Assembly: GCF_000218685.1 (NCBI RefSeq)
Contig: NW_006763299.1
Span: forward strand, 802,061-866,060
Direction of reading: 5' to 3'
DNA length: 64,000 nucleotides
From: Serpula lacrymans var. lacrymans S7.9
Lineage: Eukaryota > Basidiomycota > Agaricomycetes > Boletales > Serpulaceae
A program made the translations under genes and the position numbers. Within the stretch, counting starts at the first letter, position 1, and every line of letters begins with the position of its first letter. Shown here piece after piece: positions 43,410 through 54,496 of the stretch. The notes under the pieces were generated by a model. The model worked only from the letters and a program-made list of their open reading frames with translations, did not search any database and was not told the origin of the DNA.

Positions 43410-45025
43410 ATGGATAGGGTATCAGAGACTTCAGACAAACTTTCATGTGGGATGTAAGTTCGCTCAAGCTGTCCTCTCGGACGATAACTTTTCTCACTTT
43501 CTTTCCTTTTCAGCTGCCGCAGACAATTTTCTAGATACACCTGCCCCACTTGCAATATTCCTTACTGTTCCTTGACATGCTTTCGTTCAGAGGTTAGTTG
43601 TGTTGATGTGTGCAGTAGGTTTTTGGACTGAGTGTGATACAATATTAGGTTCACTCTCAATGTTCTGAGACTTTTTATCGGAGAGAGATCGAGTCTGGAA
43701 TTAAATCAGAGTCATCTAGGACGGCTGAAGAACGAGCCAAAATGATGGAATTACTCAGGCGTTTTGAAGAGCAGTCATCGAGAGATGATCTTGTTCCCAT
43801 GCCTGATGAGACAGACGGCGATGAAGACACAGGTCTCGCTGAAAGATTACAAAATCTAGACATCAGTGCGTACAATAGATCTTCTTGTGGAGTGCCTGCT
43901 CAGTCCACTTCATATCCCAGTGTCGACTTCTTCCGATACTTTGTGGTCTTTTCTCAATAAGGAAGAGCGTAGCAACTTTATGAAAGTGTTAGCGGATCCT
44001 TCTGGTGACCTTGCTCAGAAGCTGCTAGCCAGTAAGGAGTTAAAGGAAGATAAACGGGAGCCTTGGTGGGAAGCAAATACGCTTGATCCGAATACGTTTA
44101 CTTCAAGCGGGCGTTACGGTCATAAGCCAAAAGCAATTACCGTTCCCGCAAGCATGGCTGAACCCAACTTCCATGGCCCTCCGCTGAGGTACAATGTTTG
44201 CGCTATCCTGTAAGTACCATTCTTTGGGTTTGTGGCTGCATTCCTGAGGATAATGAACAGCATAGCGTATGCGTATGTGACTCGTCATCTATCTGCTTCG
44301 CCTTTGTCATCAGTTGACCCAGAAGATTCAAACTTCTGTGAAACTCGACGGATCATATCCAATCTCATCCCTTTCCTGGTAGACCCCAGAGCAAGGGTTC
44401 TTTATACCTCCCTAAGTGAAGTTGTCACTGCAGTTTGGTCCCGTTTTCAGGCAGTAAGTCTCCTCATTGTTGACTCGCATTATGGATGGATCTAATTCTT
44501 GTATCTGCAACCTGTTTCATAAAGGGGGAGATGAATTCAAAGTTCTTCTCCGTACTCCTGCGTGACGTCGCAAATATCGTACGACCTTGTAAAATAGCCA
44601 CGTTGCCGTCAACGCCTCATATGAAAGACAATGGTGGCTCTACGTGTGCTAGGGATGTGCAAATAGACGGACACCCGAATCTTACATCTGTTCTGGCATT
44701 GTCAGATATAGCAGGCCTTTTTCAGGATTCTGACAAGTCTAAGCCAGCAGCGGAGGCAGTTTTTGGTGCCTTGGCGCCCCGACAAAACCACATCACTTTG
44801 AAGCTAACCTATTACGCCGCTCGACAATTGGCTACAGCCCCTGCCGTACTTCAGGAGCTTGCTGACGAGATTATCGCACGTTCAAAGGTCATCGATGATG
44901 AATATATCTTATCGGGCGTAGACGGTGCAAACCCTCGAATGGATTGCGCTAAATCAGTGCCAAAATCAGATGGAGCTGGACCGAGGGATCAGAAAACTAG
45001 AGCCAAAATAGAGGAAATGAGTTAA
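43410..45025 (+). CDS. HIT-type zinc finger protein, ZNHIT2-like
   Basis: Six exons assembled by eye: 43410-43453, 43514-43592, 43649-43865, 43921-44209, 44261-44453, 44525-45025, giving 440 residues without frame errors. The N-terminus is a complete zf-HIT module: C13, C16 (CGIC, split by intron 1), C25, C28 (CPTC), C33, C37, H43, C46. It is followed by FYRREIESGIKSESSRTAEERAKMMELLRRFEE and a long helical C-terminal domain (EPWWEANTLDPN, NVCAILIAYAYVTRHLS, DPRARVLYTSLSEVV). This domain order matches ZNHIT2, known in animals as a link between the R2TP/PAQosome chaperone complex and the U5 snRNP. Start: first ATG in frame, with all zinc ligands downstream. The gene appears intact and single-copy, flanked by transposons on its left. 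Confidence 0.85.
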
Positions 45026-46153
45026 TGGTTAATGTATGCTACCTGGCGCTGTGAGTTTCTACGCTTCAATATAACTTCTTGGTCTTGATTCAGGAATTTG
45101 CAATTTCAAGTCCCAACAAGAAAATGACATCACAGATGTGACAAGTTCCGCCGTAATGCAACAGTTTCATGTATTAGCTTTTTATGTGTGGTGAAACTTT
45201 AGATATCCCACTTCATCACACCGTGCCCTTCGTGACCATACAAATAACTAGTTACAACAGGGTACAACCTGGGTGACCTCCGGCTGCCAAAGGTTCGACG
45301 ATCGATCGATCGATAGTGGCAATGGGATTCTCAACTTTTTCTTCTGACAGAAGCTGAATAGGAATCTCCTGAAATCGATACTTATCATGATGAATCACTT
45401 GAAGGCTCACCTGTGGTTCTCGAGGTGCCATTATGGACACATTGAGTAAACATGACGATAGGTATTCCAAATAAGTGGATGTGGTTTACAGGTTGCTTGG
45501 GAAAACGACATGTGATGCGTTTAGACCCCATTCTCGATTGATTCGGTTGCCACGATTGTGCCTTCTCCGGCCCTGTGGACTGATGGAATAGAAGGCGAGA
45601 GTGAGTTGGAGTCCCAAGTATTTTTGACTTCAATAACAGTTGGTTTCCCCGATGTGGTGGCGTCTTTCTTAGTTGTGCCAGGGTCTGGGACTGTAAAGGA
45701 CGAACATAGTGTACAGGTTACTTGAGCAAGTAGAGTCTAGGCTGAGGTTCTTCCTTAAGTTGACTGTTTCAATGATGCCTGCATCTCTGCTCGGGACTAA
45801 CGGAACAGTGGAACAGAGATATGACTAGCAAAGCGCAGTGGAGTTGCAGATATCTGGGATACCAAGGCACAATCTGCCAAACCCTTTCCCACATAGCGTT
45901 TTACCGTAAAGCTTTACCTCCAGTTGCAAGTTTCTCCTGTCATGCTAGACACGACTGGGGAGGTACTCTGATTCCCTGTCAAGTGCAGCACCTTGGACAA
46001 GCAAAGGTAAATACACATTTCGTAATCGATCTAGCGAGGACCTTCGCAGTCATCTTTTTACCTCGCGGCAATATGCTTTATATATGAGAGACACCCCAAC
46101 ACGGATACGCTCGCCCACCGTTGGAGGAAACGTCGCCTGTGTTCCCCTTCGTC
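45026..46153. other. Intergenic, possible small minus-strand gene
   Basis: Minus-strand frames at ~46060-45990 (MTAKVLARSITKCVF, looks like a basic presequence), 45633-45385 and 45432-45252 (QVIHHDKYRFQEIPIQLL) could be exons of a short gene, but I could not join them convincingly. ATCGATCGATCGAT lies at 45301-45314. The right part should contain the promoter of the ZIP gene. Confidence 0.3.
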
Positions 46154-47600
46154 ATGTCATCCACTACAACTTCAAGTCCATCCCCAACGAACACCTGTGG
46201 GTCAGGGGGTGGCGCTGACACATACTCTGGATTGCGTATCGCTTCCGTATTCATCATCCTGGTCGGATCGATGTTTGGAGCTTTGTTTCCAGTACTCGCA
46301 AGGCGGTCAAGGTGGCTGCATGTTCCTCAAGGCATTTTTGAGTGCGTACTTTACGTGACTCCTATCCCCACATAAGAGGAATACTCATCCTCGCGTCCAG
46401 GTTCGCAAAATATTTTGGTTCTGGAGTTATCGTGAGTACATCGTAGTTTTCTCCAACTCATCTACTGATGATCGCTTACCATATAGATTGCGACTGCATT
46501 CATCCATCTTCTTGACCCCGCGTTGCAAGAACTCTCGTCGTCATGTCTTGGAGACGCTTGGAAACAATACGTGGGCCCCTCTTCGTATTCGGCGTTGCTG
46601 CATACACTCATATTAGTATCGATAGCCGTACGCGCTTGCACTTGCTATGCTCAGTTTATTCTCCATCTTTATTGTTGAGTTGATCGCCTTCCGGTGGGGA
46701 TCCGCAAAGCTTGCCGCTCTTGGGATCAAACATGGTAATACAATCCCCTTCTCTCGAAGGTTTATCTTATGTACTTTGATTCTTAGATCCTCACGGCCAT
46801 AACGTAGGATCCCATGCTGCTCACGGCCCAGAAAGTCAACATGTCAAAGGAGATTCTGGCGACGATCGTAATTCAGAAAAACTTCAGAGTGATGAAGAAG
46901 CGCTCAGACAGCAAAAGAGTCTTGACGATTCCGCAGTCGCTCAGGTTATAGGAATCTTCATCTTGGAGTTCGGTGTCCTACTTCACAGGTACTAGATCCG
47001 TTGCCGTGTTATTCGACCATATCTGACGTTGCTATCTGGGACTAGTGTTTTGATTGGTCTAACTCTTGCAGTTGATCCTGATTTCAAGATTCTCTTCGTC
47101 GTTATCATATTCCACCGTGAGTCTGACAGCTTCGAAGGAAACAGATATTCTGCTAACGTTCTGTGCAGAGATGTTCGAGGGTCTTGGTCTCGGCTCGCGG
47201 CTCGCTTTTATGAAGCTTCCAGAACGGTTGAATTATGTTCCCATCTGTGCAGCTCTTCTGTACGGTATCACGACTCCTATTGGAATTGCAGCGGGGCTCG
47301 GGGTTAAGACGACCTACAACCCAAACAGCACGACTGCTTCTATTGTCAGTGGTGTGCTAGATTCTCTCAGTGCCGGTATTCTTCTTTACACCGGCCTAGT
47401 TGAGGTAAATTTAATTGATGTATTATTCCATATCTACTGCAGCAGACTAACTCCCTCGCATAATTCTCTCACAGTTACTCGCTCACGAATTTCTTTTCAA
47501 TAATGACATGATAAATGCATCAAACAGCAAACTTGCCTATGCGCTAGTTAGCATGTTGTGTGGAACTGGCATAATGGCCCTCCTTGGACGCTGGGCATAA
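46154..47600 (+). CDS. ZIP-family zinc/iron transporter
   Basis: Eight exons by eye: 46154-46341, 46401-46431, 46487-46570, 46626-46734, 46787-46988, 47046-47116, 47169-47404, 47475-47600, giving 348 residues, frame-consistent. ZIP proteins import Zn2+ or Fe2+ across the plasma or organelle membrane. Visible parts: TM1 LRIASVFIILVGSMFGALFPV; FGSGVIIATAFIHLL; a cytosolic His-rich loop between TM3 and TM4 (HDPHGHNVGSHAAHG); TM4 with HSVLIGLTLAV (H~204); TM5 with HQMFEGLGLG (H~228, E~232), the metal site; and a final LVSMLCGTGIMALLGRWA. It resembles plasma-membrane Zrt1/Zrt2-type transporters, though substrate and location are inference. A start 11 codons upstream lacks an ATG. No zinc-responsive element was identified. 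Confidence 0.93.
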
Positions 47601-47833
47601 GCACCAGTCATGCTTTCGATATAGATTTCATTTTGACTGTATTCGCGGTGACCTTGTTGTACGCTAGATCTTGTAGACTCTACTGCTGCATTTTTGGAAT
47701 GACCTTGTACTAGTTACTGGGCTTATGTTTTCAATCAATTGGCCTGTCTTGTGTCCAAGCGAACTTAGTAACAATATGTTCGATAATCAAATATTCAAAC
47801 TCGAGCTTTCAAAAATAACCTTTTGTTTAAGTA
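47601..47833. other. 3' region of ZIP gene
   Basis: AT-rich sequence follows the ZIP stop codon, with no further ORF. Confidence 0.5.
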
Positions 47834-48345
47834 GTGTCATTTGGTATTCCTGGACCCAACGGTCCAGGTTTCCATTTCGATAATGAAATCAGTAATTGTC
47901 CCGGAGCTTTTAGTCATTGACTGTACATGATGACATAAACCCAAGCATGCACATGCCTTGAACTATCCAGTTCTTCTGAGCCTACTCAAATGCTCTACTG
48001 AAAAGTTGATTGTGGGTTGGGTCCAGGTCTGCCCTGGAGGGCCATGCTATCTTTAACCCCTAGCCAAATGTGATCGCTTGGTAGCAATGTTGACTTTAAT
48101 GTGAAAAAAAAAAAAAAAAAAAAAACTGAGAAGAGACCACACAGTTCGCCCAATATTCAATAAATACCATCGCCCTCCAGGGCAGGCCTGGAGACCGTCA
48201 CCTCACATGCCTTTTGTTTCAAGCAATTTTTATGTAGTACATTGTAGTATTACGTGAAAGCGTACAGTCAAACTAAAAGGTTCACTGAAAAAACCAGCAT
48301 CAATGTCGAAATGGGAACCTACGGGTCCGGGAATAACTGACTCTT
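47834..48345. repeat. Foldback (inverted-repeat) element, ~510 bp
   Basis: The left arm has ATTCCTGGACCC (~47846), CCATTTCGATAATGA (~47874), CTTTTAGT, TTGACTGTAC, then GTCTGCCCTGGAGGGCCATG (~48028). The right arm carries their inverted counterparts in reverse order: CCATCGCCCTCCAGGGCAGGC (~48169), GTACAGTCAA, ACTAAAAGG, TCGAAATGGGA (~48307) and GGGTCCGGGAAT (~48323). An A-run of ~23 lies at 48103-48125. No ORF. It is consistent with a non-autonomous DNA transposon. Confidence 0.65.
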
Positions 48346-48612
48346 CAAGTTTCAAGCTTCAGAGCCCAACGTTCAACGTGGAACCGGATTTTCTCAGCGT
48401 TGATGTAGCGTATACACTATGACTAACTAAATACACCTAGTCTGAAAAGGGGATACCGTGACACCGTGACAACTATCAGCAAATGGCAGGTAGCTGGTGA
48501 GCCTAGATACAAGGCCCGTCTCAGCCCGTGGGTCCCGGGCCAAGACTCTCAGAGACTCGTGTACACATCGTGTATCAACTTTGACTTCGACGCTCACTGA
48601 GTATAATCTACC

Positions 48613-50617
48613 ATGAAATCTGCTGTTCTACTGTTATCCCTGGGTTGCGTTATTGCTGCGAACCCTTTGTTAGCTCATAACAGCAATCAACAAGTGGTGC
48701 TAAATGGACAAGCTTATAAAGTCGAACACGATGGTTTCAGTCTGGATCTGAGCGAGAAGCGACTTGTTCAGATGGAAGGACAGGAGCCCGTTTGGATGAC
48801 TGAGCTCGAGAAGGTTATTATATGTGTCTTCCTTGTTTCACGTGTTAACAGCTCATTTCAGATTGAGGCGAAAGCGCAAGGTCTCAAGTTCTTCGATATG
48901 TAAGTTTGCCATCACAAGTTTTGATTGCGGCTCTTTCCTAAACTGAAATCGTCTGCTTGTAGCACCGAAACACAGGATCTCGGTTCTTACGCTCATTTAA
49001 GGCTTCAAGCTACATGTAAGTGTATTACCACGTCACGCAACTCATTCTCATCAATTCGATACTTTGAGCAGCCGCATACCCGCCCATCAGTGCTGCAGAG
49101 CAGGTCACCAGAGTTATCAAGACGCTTTCAACCGAAGGACCGAGAAAGAATCTGGAGAAATTTTCCAGCTATCGCACAAGATGTATGTCATCCACGAGTC
49201 CTATCATTTCGCACATAATTGAGACGCTTTGCAAACTTTAGATTATCGCAGCGATGTAAGTTTTGGCTCTTGACATGTAGTATTGCACTGACTGAGTTAT
49301 GTCGACTCCAGACCGGAAAACAAAGTCAGCAATGGCTCTTTTCCAAGATCAAGGAGGTGAAAGTTCTGTATCGACTTGTTCGTACTTCCTCTAACTTTCT
49401 ATGCTAAGATTACCGTAGAATCTGCATCATCCTCCCTTCAAACTCTTATTACAATTGACGAATTCCCCCATTCTTGGGCTCAGAACACTATTGTAAGCTG
49501 TAACATTGTATAGTCACTCCGCTTCACACTTGGGATATAGATTGTCCGAATTAATGGGTCCTCTGCCGACGATGACCGACTTGTCATAATCGGAGCCCAC
49601 CTAGATAGGTGAGTGTGACCATTACTGTGCTATTCGAAGATGACGTCAACGCCCTTCAGCACTAACATGTGGCCATTCTTGCCTGCACCGGGTACTTGTT
49701 TCATGTCAAGATTTAGTGTATATTTTGACATATTGCTTATATAGGTGCTGATGATGATGGTTCTGGAAGTGTGACCATCTTGGAGTCATACCGTGCGCTG
49801 CTTGCCGCGGACTTCCGTCCCGTTCGACCAATCGAGTTCCACTGGTATTCCGCTGAGGTTATTTTATCTCTTACCCCGCACTTACTCCGTCTCTTAATAC
49901 CCCTATATCCATCCAGGAAGGAGGTCTTCTGGGTTCCCAACAAGTAGCAAAGGCCTACGAGGATCGTAATGTCGACGTTTATGCAATGAGCCAGGTATGT
50001 GTATCATGCGACGTTCAATTTTCTAGCTTGCTAACGCCTACCGCAGTTTGATATGACGGCATGGATCAAGAAAGGTACAAGGGAGGAACTCGGCGTCATC
50101 ACCGACTATACCAATCCAGCGTATGTCGCCGCAGTAGAGTTGTCTTACCATTATTAATCATTATCTAGTCTGACTGAATTCAACAAGCAACTCGTGGAGA
50201 AATACCTAGACATTCCCTATGTTTTGACAAAGTGCGGTTACGCCTGTAGTGATCAGTGAGTAAAACGATATTTTCATTATCCTTATTTACAACTTAAACC
50301 TGGTACTAGTGCTCCCTGGGGCAAGGCAGGATACCCCAGCGTTTTCTCTATCGGTTAGGGCTCTATTCCTGTTTTTTCCTGAAGTGGGATGCTGACGTTA
50401 CAAACAGAGGCTGCGTTTGAGAATTCCAACCACAAGAATATTCATAGTACGAATGAGTAAGTCCAACATGATCTTCAAGTGTGCTCGGACTGATGTTTAT
50501 GTATTTCACAGTCGTATTGACATTTCAGATGAGTTTAGCTTTTCTCACATGCTTGAGTTCTCTAAATTGGGAGTGGCCTTTGCGATCGAACTTGCTGGCT
50601 GGACGAAGTCTGCTTAG
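48613..50617 (+). CDS. Secreted M28 leucine-type aminopeptidase
   Basis: Sixteen exons by eye: 48613-48813, 48862-48899, 48963-49015, 49072-49182, 49242-49255 (14 nt), 49312-49356, 49409-49492, 49541-49608, 49660-49691, 49745-49857, 49917-49994, 50047-50120, 50169-50255, 50310-50353, 50408-50456, 50512-50617; 398 residues with no frame error. A signal peptide ([15 protein letters not shown]) is followed by a prodomain. The M28 di-zinc site is complete: H~202 in GAHLDS, D~219 in GADDDGSG, E~253/254 in SAEEGG, D~281 in FDMT, H~360 in NIHSTND. The CGYACSDH segment fits a disulfide near the active site as in secreted fungal leucine aminopeptidases. It removes N-terminal residues from peptides outside the cell. 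Length is normal for the family. Confidence 0.93.
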
Positions 50618-51262
50618 AAATCGGGTCCCATTATCAATATGAATAGTATATTGCCTTTGAGCAACCTAGTTGGTCTAGATATAGAATAAATGTTATGTGC
50701 TACACTGCAGAAATTGGCTGGCAAGTGCTTCTAATTCACGTCAAACTACCTATAGCAAAGGCCCTGTGGGCAAAACCGTAGGTCGCGTGAGAATATATTA
50801 TGTACAGTCATTCACCAGGTCGGGTAGAACCCTCAATCATTACGTAAGGGCCTTAAGGGGGACTTGTTTGTCGATACATTCTGGGCCAGTAAGAGTACCC
50901 TCTGGGCTGAGCCTTGCCGCCTTGTATATACATAGCATTTCTAAGTAAGGAACAGATTTCTGTCTCCTGTAAGAGCAATTGCAAACTGTTTCCCCACCTA
51001 TATCAAAACCTCCCAGCGGCCTTCTCAATATGCTTGAGCTAATCCTCTCCATCAAGCAGGTTTTGCAGACCATATCTGAAACATCTTTCTGATTATCTAT
51101 TCGCTCTCATAGCAGCCTAAGTGAGCATTGCAAGAGGTTCATCCTCTTACCACTTGCTCCTGTCTGCTTGTCAACCTTCTATCACTTGCTGCTGACCTCT
51201 CACCAACCTCATACCACCCTCCACCATACCTTCCTCCGCCAATCTCTTACTACCTGCTGCTG
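50618..51262. other. Unassigned intergenic stretch
   Basis: No gene was recognised downstream of the aminopeptidase. Around 51140-51260 the sequence is rich in short CTTGCTGCTG/ACCTCTCACC-type pyrimidine stretches. Confidence 0.45.
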
Positions 51263-51408
51263 TCATATCCGTACCGGAAAATAGAACTCCGGTGTCTCCA
51301 AAGGAGATATTCTCTGAGTCTGACTCCTGAACCATCAGCATACTCAGGATTACATCCCTTGTGGTCTGCCGGTTGGCATAACTCTACGCCCCGTTTCCAC
51401 ATGGTACA
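51263..51408. repeat. Repeat family D, copy 2
   Basis: TGTCATATCCGTACCGGAAA...GGCATAACTCTACGCCCCGTTTCCACATGGTAC matches 26851-27050 with a gap. It abuts the TA of the Tc1 element at 51409. Confidence 0.5.
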
Positions 51409-52728
51409 GTGACCTCAAAAACCCTTTCCATGTTGACTCTGGGTGTCATGCATGAAGCATAACCATCAAATAACTTGAGAATTGCACTTAGCTTTGGTGG
51501 AGTTATAAATAGTACATACTCTTGGCTATAAATTTGCCCCATAGGTCATGCAATTTGGTTCACATGCTATAGAGATATAACTGATTTAAAACAGCAACAC
51601 CATGGAAAGGGTTTTTTCACTTTTGAATTAAAAAGGGTATTTGGTTATTATCAGTACTTGGTATAGCCTTTTTTTCCCCTAAACACTGCCTGAATCTTTA
51701 TAGGCATACTTTCAATTAATTTCTGACACTCCTCAACTGGTATCTTCTCCTACTCCACTCGAGTCCTTTCCCACAATTCATGAATCATATTGGGGGGGTT
51801 TTCATACCCTGCAAGCCTTCTCTTGAGATGTCCAGTAGGATTTAGGTCAGGAGACTATGAAGGCAAACCATAGTGTTGAATGCTTGTTCCTCTAGCCAGC
51901 CCTTGACCTTTTTGCAGGTATGCTTGGGGTCATTATCCTGCTGAAAGATACTTTTATAAGGATTGAGACTATAATACTCTAGGGTTTTCTGGAGCTTATT
52001 ATTAAGAATTTGAAGGTGAAGGTCCCTATCCATCCTACCATCAACCTTGGTAGCAAATCCAACTGCTTTCCAAGTCATACAGCACCACATCATTAAGGAA
52101 TATCCTCCAAACTCAAGGATTCCATCTACCAGCTTATTATCAAACCCCTAACCTGCTCTTTCCCATGTCCATTTGTGTCTATCTGGCCCTAGGTGATTGG
52201 TTTTAGTCTCAACATATCATATTACTCTTTTCCAGTCCTCCAGAGTCCAATCCTTGTGAGCATAGGCAAAATCCAAACAAGCTTTGTGATGCCTAGTAGA
52301 GAGAAGGGGGTGTTTGGACTTCACCACATCCTTTATACCAGATTTCTTCAAATGAAGGCAAACAGTATTGGATGAAAAGGGCTACTTGATGATGCTGGTA
52401 GGGCTTTGGTCACTTTAACAGCATTTTCAGCTTTTCCAGAGGTAATAAGACATTGGGCATGTCAAATATTGGTAGGGGAAAGCTTGGAAGGATGACCTTT
52501 AATAGCTTTAGGTAGGGTAGAATGCTCTTTGGAGCAAAGTTTGGATATAATAGAAGGGCTAACACCAGTCTGCTTGGCAATGGCTTCACCAGAGTAGCCA
52601 ATCAAGCAATAAAAGGATAGAGCTTTCTTGAGTAAAAGAGAGGGATTTGACCATGATGGTGGTTGAGAATCAGAAGTGTGTGTGTGTTTTTTTAGGCTCA
52701 TACATACCATTTCTATATATATCTTTGT
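51409..52728 (-). mobile_element. Tc1-like transposon, minus strand, decayed
   Basis: The left end is TA + CAGTGACCTCAAAAACC, matching the terminal text of the Tc1 element at 56700-58012. Minus-strand coding parts are: 52710-52462 with the helix-turn-helix (FYCLIGYSGEAIAKQTGVSPSIISKL, GHPSKLSPTNI); and 52093-51842 with MMWCCMTWKAVGFATKVDGRMD and IFQQDNDPKHTCKKVKGWLEE, which holds the second catalytic Asp. Intervening text is frame-broken. The right end is replaced by a Copia LTR at 52729. Inside the left end, 51411-51435 is repeated inverted at 51600-51622. Confidence 0.75.
51411..51622. repeat. Inverted repeat inside Tc1 end
   Basis: AAAAACCCTTTCCATG near 51420-51435 pairs with CATGGAAAGGGTTTTT near 51602-51617, ~165 bp apart. 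This could be a subterminal IR as in IR/DR-type Tc1 elements, or a small MITE. Confidence 0.6.
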
Positions 52729-53041
52729 TGTTAGTTTTGGTGATTCTGCACCTTTATGCTACCTATATATTTTCATCCCTTTCTCTATCTATTCCTCTAT
52801 CATTCAGTATTAACTATGTTCTCTATTATTTTGCCTTTGTGGCTGCTTTGTTTACCTTTGTTTACAAAACTTCGGACAGTACTGCAGAGTCCAATGCTTC
52901 CTATTCTCTAGTTACTCACATCGGACTCTAGGTACTGTATACCTTCTGTACTCTCTAATAATCTAGTTACTCACATTGGACTAGTTCCAGTCCCTGATAG
53001 CTCTCAGCAAGTGGTTAGACACTTCCTTTAAGCTTTGTTCT
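52729..53041 (+). repeat. Solo Ty1/Copia LTR
   Basis: Begins TGTTAGTTTTGGTGATTCTGCACC and ends AAGCTTTGTTCT, colinear with 19077-19396 but lacking the final bases. It sits at the upstream edge of the Tc1 transposase. Confidence 0.85.
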
Positions 53042-54480
53042 GTACATACAGATGAGTACTGCAGTCATAAAAACCAGAGTTATTTCCTATTAATGTGTTT
53101 CTATCTCTTGCACTCAATACTTTTTGGCCTCAACTGATCAGATATTGCTTTGATCAAAGAACTGGTTCACCACCATAAAGCTCCTAAACACCTTAAAAAC
53201 ACTGTAGCAATTGCTGCTAGCCTCAAGACGTGCATGGCTAATGCTATCCGTGAAAAGATTATTGAAGACTTGCAGCAAGTAGATAAGCTTTTCTGAAAGA
53301 GTGCAGAGCAAAATGGCGTCAAAACATAGCAAGTTGTCATCCTGTATAATTTGAGGAATTCTCACCAAGCTGTTGCCCCAAATCTCTGGGGAACATATTT
53401 CCAGGAGAATGCTAAACAGGAGTGCAAGTGCCAAGTGCCCGAATCATCCAAAGTTGTTGTTAATTGCTCCACAAACCATATATTGTTATATTACCCTGCG
53501 TTCAAGGGGAAGTATCTGGAGCAGTACAATGAGGTCTTATCAATGTGGCTGCAAATTTGTGCCCTCACCAAAGGCAATAAAACTGTTGGTACTTGTAAGC
53601 GTATATTTACAAAGAGTGTGCAGAAAAGTACTGACTTAGTTAGTACTAGTCATTTTGCTAATATTGTATATATACTGATACAAAATTTTATACTCTAGCT
53701 GCAGTCCATTGAGACACTGTATGATTTTCAGTTTGTATTAGTTATGTGCGGTAATAATGTCAACCAAGACAAAAGGCTAAGATCATAATTTGAAAGCTGT
53801 GGGCTGAAGCTGTGAGTCTCACATGCTGTTACTGTAAGATCTGAAACTGATGGTGTCATAGTATTTAAAAAAATGTTGTTGTGCAAGCACAGATGAGGCC
53901 AGGCAATTGGTCATCTCAAAAGTCTTGTTTACTAAGTGTTAATTTTTCATTTCTGACTCACAGAATATATGCATTTTCACACAGAAAACATGTATTTTGA
54001 GGCTTGTTGGTAAATACTGGGTTACAGATGTAGTCCAGCCAGGCTCAAATCAGGCAAGCTCAAATCAGGCAGGCATAGTCTAGGCAAGCACAGTCCAGCC
54101 AAGCCAAGATTCCAATTCAGATATTGATAAAATCAGGACTTCCATGCGCAAACACCTGGGTGAGTAGCTATTACTACCACATATCAGTGTGCACAGCTAA
54201 CCATCAGTAAACAAAACAAGGATTTGTTTTCAAGTCAGCAAGTTTATTTCCTTGGAAGTCACTTCTGAAGGAGCTTGCTGAGCAGAACATTGTCTGCCAC
54301 AATTTGCTGGGGGTGTATCCCACCCTTGCAGCAAGGATGCAAAGAAGGGCATATCTATTCTTAAGCAAGATGAGAAGTGGATACTCAAAGATGGCCTTCA
54401 TCTTCTGAAATTGGTAAAGTAAAAAGGTATAGCAGAATGTGAGCATATATTGTAATATATTTTACAAAGTATGTACTGAT
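53042..54480. other. Unassigned stretch
   Basis: Plus-strand frames at ~53150-53300 (LKNTVAIAASLKTCMANAI) and 53351-53698 (YYPAFKGKYLEQYNEVLSMW) look weakly protein-like but have no known domain. A small imperfect tandem repeat (CAGGCAAGCTCAAAT) lies at ~54035-54105. Confidence 0.35.
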
Positions 54481-54496
54481 TATATATTATTTAGCT

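Noticed and set aside
45296..45315. ATCGATCGATCGAT tract as a methylation or regulatory site
   Set aside because: A short self-complementary microsatellite without other copies nearby.
48103..48125. A-run as the poly(A) tail of a retroposed element
   Set aside because: It lies in the middle of the foldback element, without flanking duplications or an upstream ORF.
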